Source: Pseudomonadota bacterium (GTDB taxonomy: Bacteria; Pseudomonadota; Gammaproteobacteria; Xanthomonadales; Xanthomonadaceae). Taken from it: a stretch of DNA of 9,728 nucleotides. Within the stretch, counting starts at the first letter, position 1, and each line of letters opens with the position of its first letter. The notes under the pieces are model-generated. The model searched no databases, was not told where the DNA came from, and saw nothing but the letters and a program-made list of their open reading frames with translations. The stretch spans positions 1 through 9,728 of the forward strand of contig JAFAFD010000180.1 of the NCBI GenBank assembly GCA_023423675.1, written 5' to 3'. Of this stretch, positions 5,742-9,728 are shown one piece after another. A program made the translations under genes and the position numbers.

Positions 5742-7193
5742 ATGACGTCCTTTTCCAACCTGCTGCTGGCGACCTGCGTAACGCTGTGCGGACTGCATGC
5801 CGGCAGCGCCAGCGCTGCCGAACTGCACCGCGATGATGTGCTCGGCACCTCGCTGGACCTGCGCATCGACGCGCCTGCAGCGCAGGCGGCGGCTGCCCAG
5901 CAGGCGGCGCTGGCCGAGATCGAGCGACTGGATGCCGTGCTCAGCCGCTGGCGCGCGGACAGCGAGCTCAGTCGCTTCAATGCCAGCAGCGGACCCCAGC
6001 AGCTTTCCGGCGATCTGCGCGCCGTGCTGCGTCTGTGCGAGGAATGGCGGGCACGTACCGAAGGGCTTTTCAGCTGCCGCTTGGGTACGCTGGCACAGCG
6101 CTGGCGGCAGGCCCAGGAGAGCGGCGTGCTGCCGACGCGCGAGGAGCTGCGTGCTTTGGCTTCGGCTGCGGCCAATGCCGACGTCAGCCTTGATGACCGC
6201 GCGCCGGTGACCCGTCCGCAAGCGGTGGTGTTCGATGTCGATGCCCTCGCCAAGGGTTACATCATCGATCGCGCTCTCGCCGCCGCGCGTGCAGCGGCAC
6301 CTGCCGCCACCGCGATCGCTCTGGATATCGGCGGCGATGCCCGTTACTGGCAGGCCAGCGGGGCAGGGCAGCCCTGGCCGGTTGGCGTGGCCGATGCCCG
6401 CGCACCGCGTGACAACCGGCCCGTGCTCGCCACCGTGGCGCTGCGCTCGCAGGCCATCGCGGCCAGCGGCCATGCGACTCGGGGCTACACGGTGGGCCGT
6501 CGCCAGTACAGCCACATTCTCGACCCCTGGTCGGGCTGGCCCATGCAGTTCGCACCGTCGGCGACGGTGGTGGCGCCCGATGCCAGCAGCGCCGATGCGC
6601 TGGCCACTGCGCTGTCGGTGATGCCGATCCGCTCCGGGCTGGAACTGGCCGATGCGATGGCGGACGTCGCCGCACTCATCCTCAGCGACACCGGTACTGC
6701 CTTCGCCTCGCAGCGTTGGCCGTCCTTGCTGGTGACCACCGACGGTGCAGCCGCTGCGCCCGAACAGCTGGTCATCGATTACCAGGTGCCCAACCTCGCC
6801 AGCGAGCGCTATCACGCGCCGTATCTGGCGATGTGGATCGCCCGCGAGGATGGCAGCCCGGTGCGCCAGCTGCTGGTGTTGGGCGAGCGCTCGCGCTATC
6901 TACAGGATCTGCCGCAGTGGTGGCGTCGCTACGGCCGCGACGATCTGCCGGCCATCCAGGGCATCGCCCGGCCGACCCGCATGCCCGGCCGCTATTCGGT
7001 GGCCTGGGATGGTCGCGATGACCGCGGCCAGGCGCTGCCGCCCGGTGCGTACCGCGTGCAGGTCGAAGCCGCGCGGCAGGGCGGGGGGCACGAATTCCTG
7101 TCCGTGCCGATCGATACCGGTCAGCGCAGCGATCTTCCCACGAAGGCGCAGGGCAGCAGCGAGATCGGCAGCCTGCAGGTCTCAAGGCCCTGA
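5742..7193 (+). CDS. apbE: Exported FAD:protein FMN transferase (ApbE) fused to a DUF2271 domain
   Basis: This is a 483-residue two-domain protein. Residues about 28-330 are ApbE, which transfers FMN from FAD to a Ser or Thr of an extracytoplasmic flavoprotein, with magnesium. Visible marks are VLGTSLDLRI (33-42), SRWRADSELSRFN (68-80), DALAKGYIID (167-176), ALDIGGDA (193-200), SHILDPWSGWP (257-267) and SADALATAL (283-291, with the metal-binding Asp and Thr). Residues about 342-460 are DUF2271, with APYLAMWI, LPQWWRRYG, a WDGRDDRGQ turn (422-430) and GAYRVQVEAAR; its function is unknown. The frame also opens at a GTG at 5706. I prefer the ATG at 5742 because it gives a hydrophobic signal segment with an A-S-A cleavage site near residue 25, although that segment has no positive charge. 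The ribosome binding site is weak. It is the third gene of the Fur-type operon, 112 bp after the EF-hand gene and 126 bp before the receptor. No obvious FMN-acceptor motif occurs in the window, so the target must lie elsewhere. Confidence 0.9.
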   Translation: MTSFSNLLLATCVTLCGLHAGSASAAELHRDDVLGTSLDLRIDAPAAQAAAAQQAALAEIERLDAVLSRWRADSELSRFNASSGPQQLSGDLRAVLRLCEEWRARTEGLFSCRLGTLAQRWRQAQESGVLPTREELRALASAAANADVSLDDRAPVTRPQAVVFDVDALAKGYIIDRALAAARAAAPAATAIALDIGGDARYWQASGAGQPWPVGVADARAPRDNRPVLATVALRSQAIAASGHATRGYTVGRRQYSHILDPWSGWPMQFAPSATVVAPDASSADALATALSVMPIRSGLELADAMADVAALILSDTGTAFASQRWPSLLVTTDGAAAAPEQLVIDYQVPNLASERYHAPYLAMWIAREDGSPVRQLLVLGERSRYLQDLPQWWRRYGRDDLPAIQGIARPTRMPGRYSVAWDGRDDRGQALPPGAYRVQVEAARQGGGHEFLSVPIDTGQRSDLPTKAQGSSEIGSLQVSRP

Positions 7194-7319
7194 CCACACC
7201 TCATTCCCGATTACTCCCAGCAACGCAGACCGCGCCGCACCCCGGCGCTCCGCAGCCAGGAACGCCCCGGGCCACATCGCCCACGGGCACAACCACCTTC
7301 CACAACTGCGGAGTTCCCG
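7194..7319 (+). other. apbE to TonB-receptor intergenic spacer
   Basis: The 126-bp spacer contains no gene, no recognisable promoter and no second Fur box. A 6-bp GC-rich hairpin with a five-base loop (GCGCCG/CGGCGC, 7232-7248) is present but has no T-tract. A good GGAG ribosome binding site (7310-7313) lies six bases before the receptor ATG. The receptor is therefore probably expressed from the operon promoter at 3805-3833. Confidence 0.5.
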
Positions 7320-9680
7320 ATGAAACTGCAACCCTCACTGCTGGCCCTGGCCGTCGCCACCAGCCTCGCCGTGCCGGCCCTCGCCCGTGCGGCCGCGCTT
7401 GAAGCCGACAGCACCCTCGACACCATCCAGGTGACCGAGACGCGCAAGAAGTCCGACAACCAGAACGTCACCACGCTGTCGGCCAAGAACCTGCAGCAGC
7501 AGGGCGCGCAGAGCATGGAGGACGCCATCCGGTACGTGCCCGGCGTGGAAATGGTCGATCTCGGTCGCGCCGGTTTCAACGGCTTCAACATCCGCGGCAT
7601 GGAAGCCGACCGCGTGTCCATCACCCTGGACAACCTGAGCTTCCCGCAGAGCATGGACCCGGGCACCTACCAGCCCTATGAATTCTTCCGTTCCGGCCGC
7701 GGCAGCGTCGATCTGGAAGCAGTGAAGACGGTGGAGATCATCAAGGGCGCCGACGCGATCACCGCCGGCAGCGGTGCGCTCAGCGGCGCGGTGATGTTCA
7801 CCACCAAGGACCCGGCCGATTTCCTCAAGGCCAGCGGCAACGACAGCTTCGGTTCGGTGAAGTACGGCTACACCGGTTCCAGCGACGAGAACATGGGTTC
7901 GCTGACCTTGGCCAACCGCACCGGCAGGTTCGAATCGCTGCTGGTCTACACCAAGCGCGATGGCCACGAGACCGAATCCTGGTACGACACCACCATCGAT
8001 CGCCTTGGCCCGGGCCGCCGCACGCCCGATCCGGTCGACCGCGAGAGCGACAACCTGCTGTTCAAGGTCAACTTCCTGGCCACCGACACCCAGACCCTGG
8101 GTGTGGTGTACGAGCGCGCCCGCTCCACCAACGATGTCGACAACTGGACCCGCAGCGACGGCACCGGCTCGTACTTCTTCCGCAGCGCCGAAGACCGCAG
8201 CGATCGCGACCGCTACGGCCTGAAGTACACCTGGCGCGCGGACAACGCGCTGTTCGACAGCATGGAAGCCACCGCCGACTACCAGAAGAACTACATCCAG
8301 GGCCAGACCAACGTGCTGGTGGCCAACGGCACCGCGGCCACCTATGGCACCCGCTGCTCGACCACCGATCCGTGCTCGCGCCAGGAAAACCGCTGGGACA
8401 CGCAGAAGCGCAACCGCGTCGCCCTGGACTTCGACAAGAGCCTTGAAGCCGCCGGCCTGCGCCATGACATCGTCTACGGTGCCGCCTGGCAGCAGGCGAA
8501 AATCCACTGGAACTCCGTGGACTCGCGCTGGGGCAACGATGGCAGCCTGTTCACCCGCGATACCGATCCGTCGCTGTGGCCGGACACCCGCGAGACCGAC
8601 CTGACCGCCTACGTGCGTGACCGCGTGCGCCTGCTCGACGACCGCCTCAGCCTGACCGGCGGCCTGCGCTACGACAGCTACAAGTACACCCCGGAGACCT
8701 CGGCCGGTGGCAATGGCCAGTCGGGCTACGAGGACGACGCAGGCAGCGTCGGCGTCTCCAAGTTCTCTTCGCCAACCTGGAACCTGGGCGCCGAATTCAA
8801 GTTCACCGACACCCAGTCGCTGTGGGTGCAGGGCGGCCGCGGCTTCCGCGCGCCGGGCGTGAATGACATGTACGGCAGCGCGTCCAGCACCGACTACACC
8901 CGCGTGTCCGACGGCGCTACCGTGTCGTTGCCCGATGGCCGGAGCAACCCTGAACTGGATGCCGAGCGCAGCCTGAACCTGGAAATGGGCTGGCGCTTCC
9001 AGAGCGATCGCCTGCGCGTGGGCGTGTCGGTGTTCCGTGACAAGTACAGCAACTTCATCGACACCGCGCAGTACCTGGCCGATGAAGGCATCCAGTACCG
9101 CAACAGCCGCGGCGTGGTCAGCAATGGCTACACCTACACCATGCCCATCAACCGGGGCGAGGTGGAAGTGAAGGGTGTTGAAGCCGAGGGCATGTGGCTG
9201 CTGGCCGATGACTGGCTGGCGCGCGTGGCGTATTCGTACAACGAAGGCACCGACAACGACGGCGAGCCGCTGGCCAGCATCATCCCGGCCAAGGCCGTGG
9301 GCGGCCTGACCTACAACGCACCGTCGCGCCGCTGGAGCGTCACCGCCAACATCACCCACCAGCAGCGCAAGGATCCGTCGGACTACGGCAAGAGCATCAC
9401 CAACGGCAGCTACGGCGTTGAAGTGGTGCCGGTCTACGCCTACAAGGCGCGCGAGTACACCCTGCTGGATGTGTTCGGCAGCTACGCCATCACCCCGAAG
9501 ATCAACCTGACGGCCGGCGTCTACAACGTGTTCAACAAGGAGTATTACCTGTGGAACCGCGTGCGTACGGCGGGTGCAGGTACCGCGATCTTCCAGGGTG
9601 CAACCAGCCCTGATGGCATCGGCCGCTGGTCGCAGCCGGGCCGCAACGTGCGCTTCACCCTGAGCTACGACTTCCTGTAA
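7320..9680 (+). CDS. TonB-dependent outer-membrane receptor, haem/haemoglobin-receptor type
   Basis: This is a complete 786-residue TonB-dependent receptor. A Sec signal peptide (residues 1 to about 24, ending LARA) is followed by a TonB box (DTIQVTE, 34-40), then a plug domain (about 50-165) with the segments SMEDAIRYVPGVEM, NIRGMEADRVSITLDNLSFP and EIIKGADAI, then a 22-strand barrel. The C-terminus (GRNVRFTLSYDFL) fits the outer-membrane insertion signal, although it ends in Leu rather than Phe. The barrel carries FRAP (509-512) and NPEL (543-546), the pair of boxes seen in haem and haemoglobin receptors. The stretch between them contains no histidine, whereas classical haem receptors carry a conserved ligand there. 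The only two cysteines of the mature protein (346 and 352) lie in one predicted surface loop and may form a disulfide. The start has GGAG six bases before the ATG. It is the fourth gene of the Fur-type operon. The ligand is more likely an iron or metal chelate than haem, but this is inference. Confidence 0.93.
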   Translation: MKLQPSLLALAVATSLAVPALARAAALEADSTLDTIQVTETRKKSDNQNVTTLSAKNLQQQGAQSMEDAIRYVPGVEMVDLGRAGFNGFNIRGMEADRVSITLDNLSFPQSMDPGTYQPYEFFRSGRGSVDLEAVKTVEIIKGADAITAGSGALSGAVMFTTKDPADFLKASGNDSFGSVKYGYTGSSDENMGSLTLANRTGRFESLLVYTKRDGHETESWYDTTIDRLGPGRRTPDPVDRESDNLLFKVNFLATDTQTLGVVYERARSTNDVDNWTRSDGTGSYFFRSAEDRSDRDRYGLKYTWRADNALFDSMEATADYQKNYIQGQTNVLVANGTAATYGTRCSTTDPCSRQENRWDTQKRNRVALDFDKSLEAAGLRHDIVYGAAWQQAKIHWNSVDSRWGNDGSLFTRDTDPSLWPDTRETDLTAYVRDRVRLLDDRLSLTGGLRYDSYKYTPETSAGGNGQSGYEDDAGSVGVSKFSSPTWNLGAEFKFTDTQSLWVQGGRGFRAPGVNDMYGSASSTDYTRVSDGATVSLPDGRSNPELDAERSLNLEMGWRFQSDRLRVGVSVFRDKYSNFIDTAQYLADEGIQYRNSRGVVSNGYTYTMPINRGEVEVKGVEAEGMWLLADDWLARVAYSYNEGTDNDGEPLASIIPAKAVGGLTYNAPSRRWSVTANITHQQRKDPSDYGKSITNGSYGVEVVPVYAYKAREYTLLDVFGSYAITPKINLTAGVYNVFNKEYYLWNRVRTAGAGTAIFQGATSPDGIGRWSQPGRNVRFTLSYDFL

Positions 9681-9688
9681 GCAGGGCA

Positions 9689-9727
9689 GGGGTCGGATCC
9701 CTTTCCGCAGGAAAGGGCTCTGACCCC
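9689..9727. repeat. Long imperfect stem-loop after the receptor gene (terminator or dispersed repeat)
   Basis: GGGGTC at 9689-9694 pairs with GACCCC at 9722-9727, and CCCTTTCC (9699-9706) pairs with GGAAAGGG (9710-9717) around a GCA loop. Overall this is an 18-position stem with one mismatch (9698/9718) and one G-U pair. It starts eight bases after the receptor stop codon. A T-tract cannot be checked because the window ends one base later. I recall near-identical elements as common between genes of Stenotrophomonas; that is memory, not a search. It could end transcription from both directions and may be one of a dispersed family. Confidence 0.6.
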
Positions 9728-9728
9728 G

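Noticed and set aside
4848..6815. A 655-codon open frame on the minus strand across the EF-hand and apbE genes
   Set aside because: It spans two real genes and their spacer and ends in Arg/Pro/Ser-rich sequence with no recognisable fold. It is an antisense artefact of high GC.
7335..9359. A 674-codon open frame on the minus strand inside the TonB-receptor gene
   Set aside because: It lies entirely antisense to a receptor with TonB box, plug and barrel signatures, and has the same His/Ala/Val/Gly-rich composition as the other antisense frames.

Overview
The window reads as chromosomal DNA of a high-GC gammaproteobacterium. Stenotrophomonas, or a close relative in the Lysobacteraceae (Xanthomonadaceae), is my best guess. 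This rests on the strong GC bias at third codon positions, the gene content, and the long stem-loop at the right edge, which resembles an intergenic element I remember as common in Stenotrophomonas. No database search was possible. I see no mobile element, tRNA, rRNA or CRISPR array. Composition looks uniform, so there is no sign of recent transfer.

Left part (1-3125): a minus-strand pair consists of a YeiH-family membrane transporter followed 15 bp later by a YeiE-like LysR regulator that runs off the left edge. A YbfB-type MFS transporter diverges from it on the plus strand. The 166-bp region between the divergent genes holds a near-perfect 14-bp inverted repeat that is the best candidate operator for the LysR protein. 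Centre-left (3184-3751): two small, unrecognised membrane proteins (96 and 82 residues) lie on the plus strand.

Right part (3805-9680): this is the most interesting region, a probable iron-responsive operon. A sigma70-like promoter overlaps a Fur-box-like sequence. It is followed by four plus-strand genes that all encode exported proteins: a DUF4198 periplasmic protein with histidine at its predicted mature N-terminus; a seven-EF-hand protein built from two copies of one unit; an ApbE flavin transferase fused to a C-terminal DUF2271 domain; and a TonB-dependent outer-membrane receptor of the haem/haemoglobin-receptor type. I infer a module that captures a metal or metal chelate at the outer membrane and handles it in the periplasm, with a flavin-dependent step. 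The flavin-accepting partner is not visible here and may lie just downstream. A perfect 10-bp hairpin between the second and third genes could adjust the downstream output. A long imperfect stem-loop follows the receptor gene and ends the window.
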